Of a DNA stretch of 64,000 nucleotides, positions 56,285 to 64,000 are shown piece by piece (position 1 is the stretch's first letter; each line of letters opens with the position of its first letter). This stretch comes from Neobacillus niacini (GTDB lineage: Bacteria > Bacillota > Bacilli > Bacillales > Cytobacillaceae). Location: assembly GCF_000759675.1 (NCBI RefSeq), contig NZ_BAWM01000152.1:1-64000 (forward strand). Reading direction: 5' to 3'. The notes beneath the pieces were generated by a model. That model was given only the letters and a program-made list of their open reading frames with translations. It made no database searches and was not told where the DNA came from. The translations under genes and the position numbers were made by a program.

Positions 56285-57952
56285 TTAAATCGATTCTTTT
56301 TTAGATAGCTCAATCGAAGCCGGAATGACTTGATTGTGTGCGAGTTGATTGACGAGGGCTATGTCAAAAACTTCACTTAAATGTGTAACGGGTACAATCC
56401 GGATTCCCTTTATTTCATTTAATATCGATTGCATGTTTTCTTCAGGGATGATAACGGTTGTTGCTCCTGCTTTTTGAGCCGCCTTTACCTTAGGGTAGAC
56501 GCCGCCAATCGGCTTCACATTGCCATGGATACTTATTTCTCCCGTCATCGCTACTTTGTTATCAATTGGAATTTTGTAAATGGCCGAATAAATTCCCGTT
56601 GCCATCGCAATTCCTGCTGACGGACCATCAATTGGTACCCCGCCAGGGAAATTAACATGAATATCAAAATCACCCGCTGGAACACCCATTGACCGTAGAA
56701 CGGTGATAACATTTTCAATTGAACCACGTGCCATACTTTTTCTGCGGATTGATTTACCTTGTCCGCCAATACTTTCTTCATCAACGATTCCAGTAATATT
56801 TATTGTTCCTTTATCCTTCGCCGGGATAACCGTTACCTCGATTTCGAGCAGAGCACCTGTATTCGGACCATAAACAGCTAGTCCATTCACAAGCCCGATT
56901 CGGGAATCGTCATTAATCTTTCTTTCCATTCTTGGTGACAGTTGGCTAGAATGTGCGACCCATTCTAAATCTTCGTCTTTTATAAAATTGCGCTCATCCG
57001 TAATGGCCAGCCCTGCAGAAATTTGAACCATATTAACGGCTTCGCGCCCATTTCTTGCATATGTAGATAGAATACCTAATCCCACTTCGCTAATGTCTAG
57101 TTTTACTTTTTCAGCGGCTTTTTTACCGACTTGAATGATTTCTTCTTGTGTTAATTCTCTAAAGAAAACTTCCATGCAGCGTGACCGAATCGCAGGTGGT
57201 ATTTCACTAGGTGTCCTAGTTGTTGCACCAATTAAACGAAAATCTGCCGGCAGTCCATTTTTAAAAATATCATGGATATGCGTAGGGATTTGGTTATTTT
57301 CTTCATGATAATAGGCACTTTCAAGAAATACTTTACGATCCTCAAGAACCTTTAATAGCTTGTTCATTTGTATTGGGTGAAGTTCGCCAATTTCATCAAT
57401 GAAAAGTACTCCTCCATGTGCGTTCGTTACTGCGCCTTGCTTCGGCTGTGGAATTCCCGCCTGCCCCATCGCACCTGCACCTTGATAAATCGGGTCATGA
57501 ACGGACCCAATTAGTGGATCGGCAATACCTCTTTCGTCGAATCGAGCAGTTGTTGCGTCCAATTCAATAAATACAGAGTTTTGTTTGAATGGTGATTTTT
57601 GAACCTTCTTTGCTTCTTCTAAAACTAATCGAGCAGCAGCTGTTTTCCCTACCCCTGGTGGTCCATAAATAATGACATGTTGAGGATTTGGACCGCATAA
57701 TGCTGCTTTTAAAGACTTTATACCATCTTCCTGTCCAACAATATCTTCAAAGCTTGTAGGGCGTACTTTTTCAGCTAATGGTTCTGTTAATGAAATAGAT
57801 CTCATCTTCCGAAGCTGTTCCATTTCCTTACGGGATTCCCGATCAATGGAAACCTTTTGTGTTCGTTGGTTCCTTAGCAAATTCCAAAAATACAGCCCAA
57901 TGATTATTCCAAAAAACAGCTGTATAAATAAGGCAATCCCCGTCCAACTCAT
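56285..57952 (-). CDS. lonB: Forespore Lon-like protease LonB
   Basis: LonB is a membrane-anchored Lon-type protease expressed in the forespore. The 555-aa protein has one N-terminal transmembrane helix (about 5-24, IALFIQLFFGIIIGLYFW), an AAA+ module with Walker [13 protein letters not shown] and Walker B FIDEIGEL, and a C-terminal protease domain with PIDGPSAGIAMATG (catalytic Ser) and GGVYPKVKAAQKAG (Lys). ATG at 57952 has GGAGGG before it; ten more open codons upstream are ignored. Monocistronic, between lonA and clpX. Confidence 0.95.
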   Translation of the reverse strand: MSWTGIALFIQLFFGIIIGLYFWNLLRNQRTQKVSIDRESRKEMEQLRKMRSISLTEPLAEKVRPTSFEDIVGQEDGIKSLKAALCGPNPQHVIIYGPPGVGKTAAARLVLEEAKKVQKSPFKQNSVFIELDATTARFDERGIADPLIGSVHDPIYQGAGAMGQAGIPQPKQGAVTNAHGGVLFIDEIGELHPIQMNKLLKVLEDRKVFLESAYYHEENNQIPTHIHDIFKNGLPADFRLIGATTRTPSEIPPAIRSRCMEVFFRELTQEEIIQVGKKAAEKVKLDISEVGLGILSTYARNGREAVNMVQISAGLAITDERNFIKDEDLEWVAHSSQLSPRMERKINDDSRIGLVNGLAVYGPNTGALLEIEVTVIPAKDKGTINITGIVDEESIGGQGKSIRRKSMARGSIENVITVLRSMGVPAGDFDIHVNFPGGVPIDGPSAGIAMATGIYSAIYKIPIDNKVAMTGEISIHGNVKPIGGVYPKVKAAQKAGATTVIIPEENMQSILNEIKGIRIVPVTHLSEVFDIALVNQLAHNQVIPASIELSKKESI

Positions 57953-57993
57953 ATTTTTCCCTCCTGCTACAAGTAAACTCATTAGATATTAAT

Positions 57994-58023
57994 AAGTATT
58001 TCCTGCATAGAGGTGGAATAAAC
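57994..58023 (-). promoter_or_regulatory. Sigma-F promoter of lonB
   Basis: On the minus strand GTTTA (58023-58019), 15 bases, GGAAATACTT (58003-57994): an exact match to the sigma-F pattern GYWTA-N15-GGNRANANTW. This fits forespore expression known for lonB. Confidence 0.75.
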
Positions 58024-58068
58024 CACAAATTGTAAGAAACTGTTTGAGTTGGCATGTATAAGCTTCAT

Positions 58069-58100
58069 AAAAAAGGACCCAGCGATTTTGCTGGGCCCTC
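58069..58100 (-). terminator. Terminator of clpX
   Basis: GGGCCCAGC/GCTGGGTCC stem (58098-58075, one wobble) followed by TTTTTT on the minus strand. Confidence 0.9.
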
Positions 58101-58114
58101 GAAATTTTTCAATA

Positions 58115-59374
58115 TTAAGCAGACTTTTCTTCTGCTACAACGGTTCCGTCTTCTAAGACAAGCTTTGGAAGACTATTGTCGATGACCGTTTCTTTTGTAA
58201 TGATACATTTCGAAATATCATTACGAGAAGGAAGGTCAAACATAACATCCAGCATGATTCCTTCGATAATCGAACGTAATCCGCGGGCACCTGTCTTACG
58301 TTCAATCGCTTTCTTCGCGATCTCGTTAAGTGCGCCTTCCTCGAATTCCAATTCTACTTCATCGATTTCAAGCATTTTTTGATATTGCTTCACTAAAGCA
58401 TTCTTTGGCTTCGTTAAGATTTCAATCAATGCTGACTCATCTAACTGCTCAAGACTTGCAATAACAGGTAGACGACCGATGAATTCAGGAATTAAACCGA
58501 AGCGGAGTAAATCCTCTGGTAATACTTTAGAAAGTAGTTCTTTCTGAGTAATTTCCTGTTGCTTGATATCTGAACCAAAACCAATAACCTTTTGACCTAA
58601 GCGGCGCTTAATGATTGGTTCGATTCCATCAAATGCACCGCCACAAATAAATAGGATATTTGTGGTATCGATTTGAATGAATTCTTGGTGTGGATGTTTA
58701 CGTCCGCCTTGAGGAGGAACGCTCGCAACCGTACCTTCTAGAATTTTAAGTAATGCTTGCTGTACACCTTCACCTGAAACATCTCTTGTAATGGAAGGAT
58801 TTTCTGATTTACGGGCAATTTTATCAATTTCATCAATATAGATAATACCCTTTTCAGCTTTTTCCACATCGTAATCAGCAGCTTGGATCAATTTTAAAAG
58901 AATATTCTCTACGTCTTCCCCAACATAACCTGCTTCAGTAAGAGAAGTTGCATCAGCGATAGCAAACGGAACATTTAAAATCCTCGCTAATGTCTGAGCT
59001 AATAAAGTTTTACCACTTCCAGTTGGTCCAATCATACAGATGTTACTCTTGGAGAGCTCAACGTCATCAATCTTACTATTAGAATTGATACGCTTGTAAT
59101 GATTATAAACTGCAACCGATAGCGATTTTTTTGCTTGGTCCTGACCAATGACGTACTCATCAAGGATCTCACAAATTTCTTTTGGCTTAGGAACGTCTTT
59201 AAATTCTACTTCTTCTTCTGTTCCAAGCTCTTCTTCAACGATTTCTGTGCAAAGCTCGATACACTCGTCACATATATAAACACCTGGTCCGGCGACCAAT
59301 TTACGAACTTGGTCTTGTGTCTTTCCACAGAAGGAACACTTTAATTGGCCTTTTTCATCATTAAATTTAAACAA
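58115..59374 (-). CDS. clpX: ATP-dependent Clp protease ATPase subunit ClpX
   Basis: ClpX unfolds substrates for ClpP. The 419-aa protein has an N-terminal zinc finger (CSFCGKTQ...CDECIEL), Walker [13 protein letters not shown], Walker [13 protein letters not shown], the pore loop GYVGEDVE and the ClpP-binding IGF in QKVIGFGSD. Start is TTG at 59374 behind AAGGGGTGAAAG, giving the standard [10 protein letters not shown]-terminus; the frame is open for 34 more codons upstream without family similarity. Confidence 0.95.
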   Translation of the reverse strand: MFKFNDEKGQLKCSFCGKTQDQVRKLVAGPGVYICDECIELCTEIVEEELGTEEEVEFKDVPKPKEICEILDEYVIGQDQAKKSLSVAVYNHYKRINSNSKIDDVELSKSNICMIGPTGSGKTLLAQTLARILNVPFAIADATSLTEAGYVGEDVENILLKLIQAADYDVEKAEKGIIYIDEIDKIARKSENPSITRDVSGEGVQQALLKILEGTVASVPPQGGRKHPHQEFIQIDTTNILFICGGAFDGIEPIIKRRLGQKVIGFGSDIKQQEITQKELLSKVLPEDLLRFGLIPEFIGRLPVIASLEQLDESALIEILTKPKNALVKQYQKMLEIDEVELEFEEGALNEIAKKAIERKTGARGLRSIIEGIMLDVMFDLPSRNDISKCIITKETVIDNSLPKLVLEDGTVVAEEKSA

Positions 59375-59723
59375 TTCTTTCACCCCTTGAAAACGTGTTA
59401 TAACACTATTTAAAGTTGCGTAACACAAACAAAAATCCGTTTCTTTTTCGAAACTATTCAGATGTATGTATTGCATTGTAACACATGGACCCAGCGGACT
59501 GGAAATAAAAAGCTTTCTTCACTATGTTTTTCTGAAAGCGCATTTTTGTTTGGACACCCTTTAAATGATGCCTATGTACCCAATAAGCATAACCACATTT
59601 TAATAAAATAAATCTCTCACATGGCTGGTTTTACTTAATTCGATATGTATTCTTTTATTTCCTGCTTGTTAAAAAGGTTTCCCTGTCCTTATTATAATAT
59701 GTAATTGAAAAAATGTATAAAAA
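59375..59723 (-). promoter_or_regulatory. clpX upstream region
   Basis: No gene is visible in this gap. A 12-base perfect palindrome GTGTTATAACAC lies at 59395-59406, 20 bases before the TTG start, and an extended -10 TGTTACAAT is at 59483-59475 on the minus strand, which would give a leader of about 95 bases. Confidence 0.4.
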
Positions 59724-59748
59724 CAGGCACGATAAAATCGTGCCACGT
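59724..59748 (-). terminator. Terminator of tig
   Basis: Perfect GGCACGAT/ATCGTGCC stem (59726-59733 with 59737-59744) followed by TTTTTAT on the minus strand. Confidence 0.88.
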
Positions 59749-59761
59749 TTTATATTATGTG

Positions 59762-61039
59762 TTATTTTTTATTTTCGATTAAGAATTCAACCGCTTTTTG
59801 CTTTTGAAGATCGCCTTTGATACCTTCAAGTCCGCCAAGTGCTTGCTTAATGTTTTCAACTGTCATGTTGTACATCCCAGCCATTTTTTCAAGCTCAGCA
59901 TTAACATCTTCATCAGTAGCTTCAATGTTTTCAGCTTTTGCAATTGCTTCAAGAGTTAAAGCAACGCGAACGCGGTTCACAGCTTCTTCTTTCATTTGTC
60001 CACGTAGTGCATTCTCGTCTTGACCTGAGAATTGGAAGTAAAGCTCAAGGTTCATCCCTTGCATTTGTAAACGCTGTTCGAATTCTTGCAGCATACGGTT
60101 TACTTCGCTTTCAACCATAACATCTGGAATTTCAACTTCAGCATTAGCAGCAGCTTTTTCTACTACTGAATCACGTAAGTGGTGTTCTGCTTCGTGCTTT
60201 TTGCTCTCTTCTAAACGAGTTTTGATCTTTTCTTTTAATGCATCTAATGTTTCAACTTCGTCATCAACATCTTTAGCAAACTCGTCATCTAATGCAGGAA
60301 GTTCCTTTCCTTTAATTTCATGAAGAGTAACTTTAAATACTGCTGGCTTACCTGCAAGTTCAGCTGCATGGTACTCTTCAGGGAAAGATACTTCTACGTC
60401 TTTAGATTCGCCAGTAGCCAATCCTACTAACTGCTCTTCAAATCCTGGAATGAATGAGCCAGAACCTAATTCAAGTGAATGATTTTCAGCTTTTCCGCCT
60501 TCGAAAGCCTCTCCATCAACAAATCCTTCAAAGTCAAGAACAACAGTATCACCAAGTTCAGCAGTACCTTCTTCTTTCACTACAAGCTCAGCTTGACGGT
60601 TTTGAAGAGTTTCTAATTCTTTTGCAACATCTTCGTCTTTTACAGTTGTGTCGAACTCTTCTACTTCTATACCTTTGTACTCGCCTAATGTTACTTCAGG
60701 CTTAACTTGTACAGTCGCTTTGAAGATAAGTTCTTTCCCTTTTTCCATTTGCTCGATATCGATATCAGGACGATCAATTGGCTCGATTCCTGTTTCGTCA
60801 ATTGCATTACCGTATGCTTCTGGAAGAAGAATATCTAATGCATCTTGATAAAGAGATTCTACACCAAAACGCTTTTCAAACATTGGACGAGGCATTTTCC
60901 CTTTACGGAAGCCCGGTACATTTACTGTCTTAACAACTTTATTAAAAGCTGCAGTTAAGCCTTCATTTACTTTTTCCGCGCTTACTTCAACTGTAAGGAC
61001 GCCAGTGTTTCCTTCTAATTTTTCCCATTTTACTGTCAT
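59762..61039 (-). CDS. tig: Trigger factor
   Basis: Trigger factor is the ribosome-bound chaperone and prolyl isomerase for nascent chains. The 425-aa protein has the ribosome-binding signature [17 protein letters not shown], a central FKBP domain (about 150-240, [20 protein letters not shown]) and a helical C-terminal substrate domain. ATG at 61039 has GGAGGG before it; six upstream codons are discarded. It precedes clpX in the conserved tig-clpX order. Confidence 0.97.
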   Translation of the reverse strand: MTVKWEKLEGNTGVLTVEVSAEKVNEGLTAAFNKVVKTVNVPGFRKGKMPRPMFEKRFGVESLYQDALDILLPEAYGNAIDETGIEPIDRPDIDIEQMEKGKELIFKATVQVKPEVTLGEYKGIEVEEFDTTVKDEDVAKELETLQNRQAELVVKEEGTAELGDTVVLDFEGFVDGEAFEGGKAENHSLELGSGSFIPGFEEQLVGLATGESKDVEVSFPEEYHAAELAGKPAVFKVTLHEIKGKELPALDDEFAKDVDDEVETLDALKEKIKTRLEESKKHEAEHHLRDSVVEKAAANAEVEIPDVMVESEVNRMLQEFEQRLQMQGMNLELYFQFSGQDENALRGQMKEEAVNRVRVALTLEAIAKAENIEATDEDVNAELEKMAGMYNMTVENIKQALGGLEGIKGDLQKQKAVEFLIENKK

Positions 61040-61167
61040 ACATTTTCCCTCCAACAATCTATTATCAATTCATTCGTAACGAATATGGTAGGAATATGAC
61101 TTGTACATCCAAGACATTTTCCACTTTTTTTATGTAAAATATAGTTTTTACACAATGCAACCCTTAC

Positions 61168-61195
61168 ATTATAACACAGGATTTTTTTCTTTCAA
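61168..61195 (-). promoter_or_regulatory. Sigma-A promoter of tig
   Basis: Minus strand TTGAAA (61195-61190), 16 bases ending in TGT, TATAAT (61173-61168): -35 plus extended -10. Confidence 0.75.
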
Positions 61196-61204
61196 CAGAG
61201 TTAC

Positions 61205-62230
61205 CTATATATTAGGATAAGAAATTTCTTCTAATTCTTTGATTTTTGAGAGTGCCAGCTCTATTTTTTCGATAGAAATCTCGTATTCATCTGAAATATC
61301 ATCGACATTCTTATCTCCGCCTAGATAATCAAGAACGAGTAGGTGAAAAGCAGCAGCCCAGGCTGACACAGCTTCAGGCTTGAGCTCAAAAGGATAGCTA
61401 ATAAAGAAAATCCTTTCTACCATCCCTTTAATATTTTCAAATAAAACAGGGTCACTATTTTCTAATTTTGCTTCTAGTATATTCTCTATTTCCTTCATTC
61501 TCGGCTGTGTTTGAATGTCTGGAATTTCTGTGGGAACAACGCTTAGATCCTCACTAAACTTTCTAACCATTATTTTCTTATCATATTCCTGCTCTTTTAA
61601 TAGAGACAGCAGCATGGTTTTTAAGAAGGGATGACCAGATTCTGAGTTTAGAAACTCTTTGATTTCATCCATATAGGGACGAATATTCTTTTCCGCCAAA
61701 CTTGAAATCACGAGCATTTGCTCATTTAAGTTTTTTAGTGAAGATAGTTTTAGCTCTTTCAGATTGGTATCTTCTTTTGGTTCTTCCATTGGCTCCTCCT
61801 GATTATTGTCAGCCATTCGCCGGCTAAATTGGAGGATGGTGAGAAAGTGATCATGCCGGTCGGGCGGAATCTCCTTTTCGTCAAACAGGGCTTCAATCGT
61901 TGAGACTATTTCTTGATATTCGTGCAGCTGTATTAATATGGTCAGATAAAGATCAACCAAATGAAAATAATCACCAATACCCTTTAATAGCATTTCATTT
62001 GTAAGTTCTTTCGCTTTTATATAGGCTCCTGCTTCAAAGTAAGCGAGGACAAGACCTATTAATATATCACTATTTTCTGGGTCATGGACTCTTGCTTCCT
62101 CAAGCAAGGTAATCGCTTCTTGGTACCTTTTGTTTTGAAGGCTCTCAAGACCCTTATCCGTCAATCTCTTTTCGAGTCCGGGAAGGAATATAATATTATC
62201 TTTCCGTTTCGCTCGTTCCCGTTTTTTCAT
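61205..62230 (-). CDS. ysoA: TPR-repeat protein YsoA-like
   Basis: A 341-aa soluble protein with tetratricopeptide repeats in the N-terminal half (LTDKGLESLQNKRYQEAITLLEEARVHDPENSDILIGLVLAYFEAGAYIKAKELTNEMLLKG, about residues 23-85). The C-terminal half is helical and acidic without known domain. YsoA of B. subtilis is at the same site upstream of tig; it is thought to be a protein-interaction factor of unknown role. The ATG start follows a weak ribosome site. Confidence 0.8.
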   Translation of the reverse strand: MKKRERAKRKDNIIFLPGLEKRLTDKGLESLQNKRYQEAITLLEEARVHDPENSDILIGLVLAYFEAGAYIKAKELTNEMLLKGIGDYFHLVDLYLTILIQLHEYQEIVSTIEALFDEKEIPPDRHDHFLTILQFSRRMADNNQEEPMEEPKEDTNLKELKLSSLKNLNEQMLVISSLAEKNIRPYMDEIKEFLNSESGHPFLKTMLLSLLKEQEYDKKIMVRKFSEDLSVVPTEIPDIQTQPRMKEIENILEAKLENSDPVLFENIKGMVERIFFISYPFELKPEAVSAWAAAFHLLVLDYLGGDKNVDDISDEYEISIEKIELALSKIKELEEISYPNI

Positions 62231-62250
62231 ATAAATACCGTCCTCTGCAT

Positions 62251-62401
62251 GAAAAGCGTCAGCGCCTTGGTCAGGGAAAAAAGCATTTCATTTTTTCCCC
62301 TGGGGCGACAAGCACTGGAGGGCCTGCTGGTGGTGAAGTTCGCTTTTTGACTTCATCTGCAGGACCGAAGCGACTCGAGCCCCTAGGCGCTAAAGCTAGA
62401 C
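62251..62401. repeat. Dispersed multi-hairpin element, copy near tRNA-Arg
   Basis: Outer arms AGCGCCT (62261-62267) and AGGCGCT (62385-62391, followed by AAAGCTAGAC) match the copy at 52363-52539. Internal hairpins are CAGGGAAAAAA/TTTTTTCCCCTG (62272-62301) and GAAGT/ACTTC (62335-62354), with GGCGACAAGCA between. The internal stems differ in sequence from the other copy while keeping position, which suggests structure is what is kept. Confidence 0.7.
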
Positions 62402-62440
62402 ATAGTCTATATGGAAAATAGTGTAGCATGAAATTTGAGA

Positions 62441-62636
62441 AAAACAAAAAAACTCACCTTATTGAGCGAGCGAGTGAACAAACATAGTTTAAAAAATGTA
62501 CCGGTAGATGGGTTTGTGCCCCAAAATCTGCTACTGAGTGGTTTTCGGGCACATCCTTATGCAAATTTAGTTTTTAATGCAGGATTATTGAATTATTGGT
62601 TTTTAAAACAAAAAAACTCACCTTCAGTAGGTGAGT
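62441..62636 (-). repeat. 20-bp direct repeat and tRNA terminator region
   Basis: The same 20 bases occur at 62441-62460 and 62605-62624 (an A-rich stretch ending CTCACCTT). The second copy is the T-run and one arm of the tRNA-Arg terminator (ACTCACCT/AGGTGAGT, 62616-62636). The DNA between (62461-62604) has a weak hairpin GTGCCC/GGGCAC and no credible gene. Confidence 0.7.
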
Positions 62637-62660
62637 AATATATTTTGGTATGTAGTTAAA

Positions 62661-62737
62661 TGGCGTCCCAGGAGAGATTCGAACTCCCGACCGTACGCTT
62701 AGAAGGCGTATGCTCTATCCGGCTGAGCTACTGGGAC
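62661..62737 (-). tRNA. trnR: tRNA-Arg (anticodon UCU)
   Basis: On the minus strand a 77-base cloverleaf starts GTCCCAG and ends CTGGGACGCCA with encoded CCA. The D-arm has AGCTCAGCCGGATAGAGC, the anticodon loop is CTTCTAA (anticodon TCT at 62703-62701), and the T-arm is GGGAGTTCGAATCTCTCC. It reads AGA codons. It has its own promoter and terminator. Confidence 0.97.
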
Positions 62738-62764
62738 GTAATAAGTTTTTCAAAGACAAGATTT

Positions 62765-62793
62765 ATTATATAAAGGATATATATAAAAGTCAA
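62765..62793 (-). promoter_or_regulatory. Sigma-A promoter of tRNA-Arg
   Basis: Minus strand TTGACT (62793-62788), 17 bases, TATAAT (62770-62765), 28 bases upstream of the mature 5' end. Confidence 0.8.
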
Positions 62794-62879
62794 CACTATT
62801 TGAAGATTTTTTTTGTACATATAAAAATTGGGCTAATCGCGCAAATATATTACTTTTCCCATTAACAAGATCTTTGAAA

Positions 62880-63121
62880 AATAACATTGGGGCATTCCAA
62901 GATGACTGGAATGACCGTAGGGCTTTCTGAAATAGCATTTGCGGCATTCCAAGTAGTCTAGAGTGACCGTAATGCTTTCTGAAATAACATTTGGAGCACA
63001 CCAGATAGTCTGGAGTGACCGTAGGGCTTTCTGAAATAACATTTGGGTCACTCCAGATAGTCTGGAGTGACCCAAGAGCTACCAGAAAAAACATTTCGGT
63101 CACTCCGGGTAGTTTAAATGG
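62880..63121. repeat. 52-bp tandem hairpin repeat, 4.5 copies
   Basis: Units at 62880-62930 (51 bases), 62931-62982, 62983-63034, 63035-63086 and a partial 63087-63121 share the frame AATAACATTTG...(palindrome)...GCTTTCTGA. Each unit centres on an imperfect palindrome, best in unit 4: GGTCACTCCAG/CTGGAGTGACC (63046-63072). Outer units are more diverged. Minus-strand open frames through the array exist, but 52 is not a multiple of 3, so they do not keep one repeated peptide. The array fills most of the gap between tRNA-Arg and ysnB. Confidence 0.85.
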
Positions 63122-63139
63122 GGAAGAAGTAATCTTCCC

Positions 63140-63658
63140 TCATTTTTTTGGCAAAACAAATTCAAATGCTAACTCTTTAAGTTCCTGTCCACGGATGTCA
63201 TATACGGACATTTTAATTTTCTCTTCTAATAAATCTAGAATCACATAAGTTTTTTCGTAGCGTTCCCTTGGCATGCGTATGCTCCCAGGGTTCAAGTACA
63301 GGGTACCACCAATAACTTCGGCACCTAAAACATGAGAGTGTCCGAAACAGGCGATATCTGCACCAACCTCTGCTGCCTTGTATTTTAAGTTCATTAATGA
63401 TGTCTTCACTGAATACTTGTGACCATGAGTAATAAAGAACTTACGTCCAGCAATCTCAGTTGTTGTTTCTAATGGATAGCCGCCAAAGTCGCAATTTCCC
63501 ATCACGGTCAAATAACCATTTATCGCTTTATCGTCAGCCATTAACTCAGAATCCCCACAATGAATCATTAAATCTACTTCGTTCAGGTGCCGCTCCCTTA
63601 ATACCTCAAGCTCTTTCGTTAAACCATGGCTATCACTTACAACAAGAACTTTGCTCAT
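63140..63658 (-). CDS. ysnB: Metallophosphoesterase YsnB (MJ0936 family)
   Basis: A 172-aa calcineurin-like phosphodiesterase with metal ligands in VVSDSHG, MIHCGDSEL, VMGNCDF, THGHKYSV and GHSHVLGAE, i.e. all motifs of the YfcE/MJ0936 type. Physiological substrate is unknown in Bacillus. It starts two bases after the rdgB stop and forms an operon with it. Confidence 0.92.
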   Translation of the reverse strand: MSKVLVVSDSHGLTKELEVLRERHLNEVDLMIHCGDSELMADDKAINGYLTVMGNCDFGGYPLETTTEIAGRKFFITHGHKYSVKTSLMNLKYKAAEVGADIACFGHSHVLGAEVIGGTLYLNPGSIRMPRERYEKTYVILDLLEEKIKMSVYDIRGQELKELAFEFVLPKK

Positions 63659-63660
63659 GA

Positions 63661-64000
63661 TTATTCCGCTCTCTCCACAATAGAATCTAGGATACCTTCA
63701 AGCTTTTTCAATGCATTGGCTCGATGACTTATTTTATTCTTTTCATCCGAAGATAGTTCTGCCATTGCGCAGCCTTTTTCTGGCACATAAAAGACGGGGT
63801 CATAACCAAATCCATTTGTTCCCGTTGGTTCCGCGAGAATTCGACCTTCACAAGTTCCCGCTACAGTGATGGTTTCTTTTCCAGGCAACGCTACTGCAAG
63901 AGCACAATAAAAACGAGCGGTACGATTTTCTTCAGAAACATCCTGTAATTCATCCAGCACCTTTTCAAGATTGTTCTGATCATTCTTTGGCTCACCTGCA
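63661..64000 (-). CDS. rdgB: dITP/XTP pyrophosphatase (RdgB/HAM1), 5' end outside the window
   Basis: The fragment covers the C-terminal 112 residues. It removes non-canonical purine triphosphates from the nucleotide pool. Visible family features are AGEPK at the window edge, [36 protein letters not shown], the FAEL-like [22 protein letters not shown]. The frame is open to base 64000, so the start is outside. Called ysnA in B. subtilis, upstream of ysnB as here. Confidence 0.95.
   Translation of the reverse strand, partial: AGEPKNDQNNLEKVLDELQDVSEENRTARFYCALAVALPGKETITVAGTCEGRILAEPTGTNGFGYDPVFYVPEKGCAMAELSSDEKNKISHRANALKKLEGILDSIVERAE

Noticed and set aside
59395-59406. GTGTTATAACAC palindrome before clpX as a PerR or CtsR operator
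   Set aside because: It does not match the known PerR or CtsR consensus, and one short palindrome in AT-rich DNA is weak evidence.
62435-62638. Plus-strand frame of 67 codons next to tRNA-Arg
   Set aside because: It runs through the tRNA terminator and the 20-bp duplication, with no ribosome site and no recognisable protein features.
62750-63103. Minus-strand frames with repeated peptide text (MLFQKALRS, CYFRKxYGHS)
   Set aside because: They arise from translating the 52-bp repeat; the unit is not a multiple of 3, start sites lack ribosome signals, and they run into the tRNA promoter region.
62880-63121. CRISPR array
   Set aside because: Units are contiguous, diverged and internally palindromic, with no unique spacers and no cas genes.

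Overview
The window is chromosomal DNA of an endospore-forming Bacillaceae bacterium. The evidence is the Bacillus-type gene order around spo0B-obg, rplU-prp-rpmA, spoIVFA/B, minCD-mreBCD, spoIIB, folC-valS, spoVID, hemAXCDBL, lonA-lonB-clpX-tig and rdgB, plus AT-rich intergenic DNA, strong AGGAGG-type ribosome sites and sporulation sigma-factor promoters. It is not Bacillus subtilis itself: it has an RNase E/G gene, a complete type IV pilus locus and an extra spermidine-synthase island. A Neobacillus/Mesobacillus-like bacillus would fit, but genus cannot be fixed from this sequence. Nearly everything is on the minus strand.

Left part (1-14500): 3' part of the spore coat organiser gene safA with two repeat tracts; NAD biosynthesis nadB-nadC-nadA, divergent from nifS-niaR across a likely NiaR operator; pheA and pheB; obg with spo0B; the rplU-prp-rpmA ribosomal operon behind an L21 leader; rng; and spoIVFA-spoIVFB.

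Island 1 (14700-17620): three plus-strand genes interrupt the minus-strand core. They encode a tandemly duplicated spermidine-synthase-like protein whose first half has lost its nucleotide-binding motif, a SpeD-like AdoMet decarboxylase, and an ExsF/BclA-like jelly-roll protein typical of spore surfaces. This is the strongest candidate here for an undescribed function.

Middle (17620-24480): minD, minC, mreD, mreC, mreB, radC and maf form the shape and division operon, driven by a promoter upstream of maf; spoIIB follows.

Island 2 (24600-38730): a full Gram-positive type IV pilus locus. The minus-strand operon encodes an acidic membrane protein, a G5/VanW-like wall protein, PilB, PilT, PilC, a pilin, a prepilin peptidase, PilM, PilN and PilO. 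A divergent plus-strand operon encodes three minor-pilin-like proteins. A GAF-GGDEF cyclic-di-GMP synthase lies alongside, and PilB carries two MshEN-type motifs. The locus sits between spoIIB and folC, where B. subtilis has only comC.

Right part (38800-64000): folC, valS with a T-box leader, a small membrane protein, ysxE, spoVID, the haem operon hemAXCDBL, a LiaI-like membrane protein, ysxC, lonA, lonB (with a near-perfect sigma-F promoter), clpX, tig, a TPR protein, tRNA-Arg(UCU), ysnB and the 3' part of rdgB. Non-coding repeats stand out: a 52-bp hairpin repeat in 4.5 copies beside the tRNA, a 21-bp degenerate repeat downstream of hemL, and a dispersed multi-hairpin element present three times.
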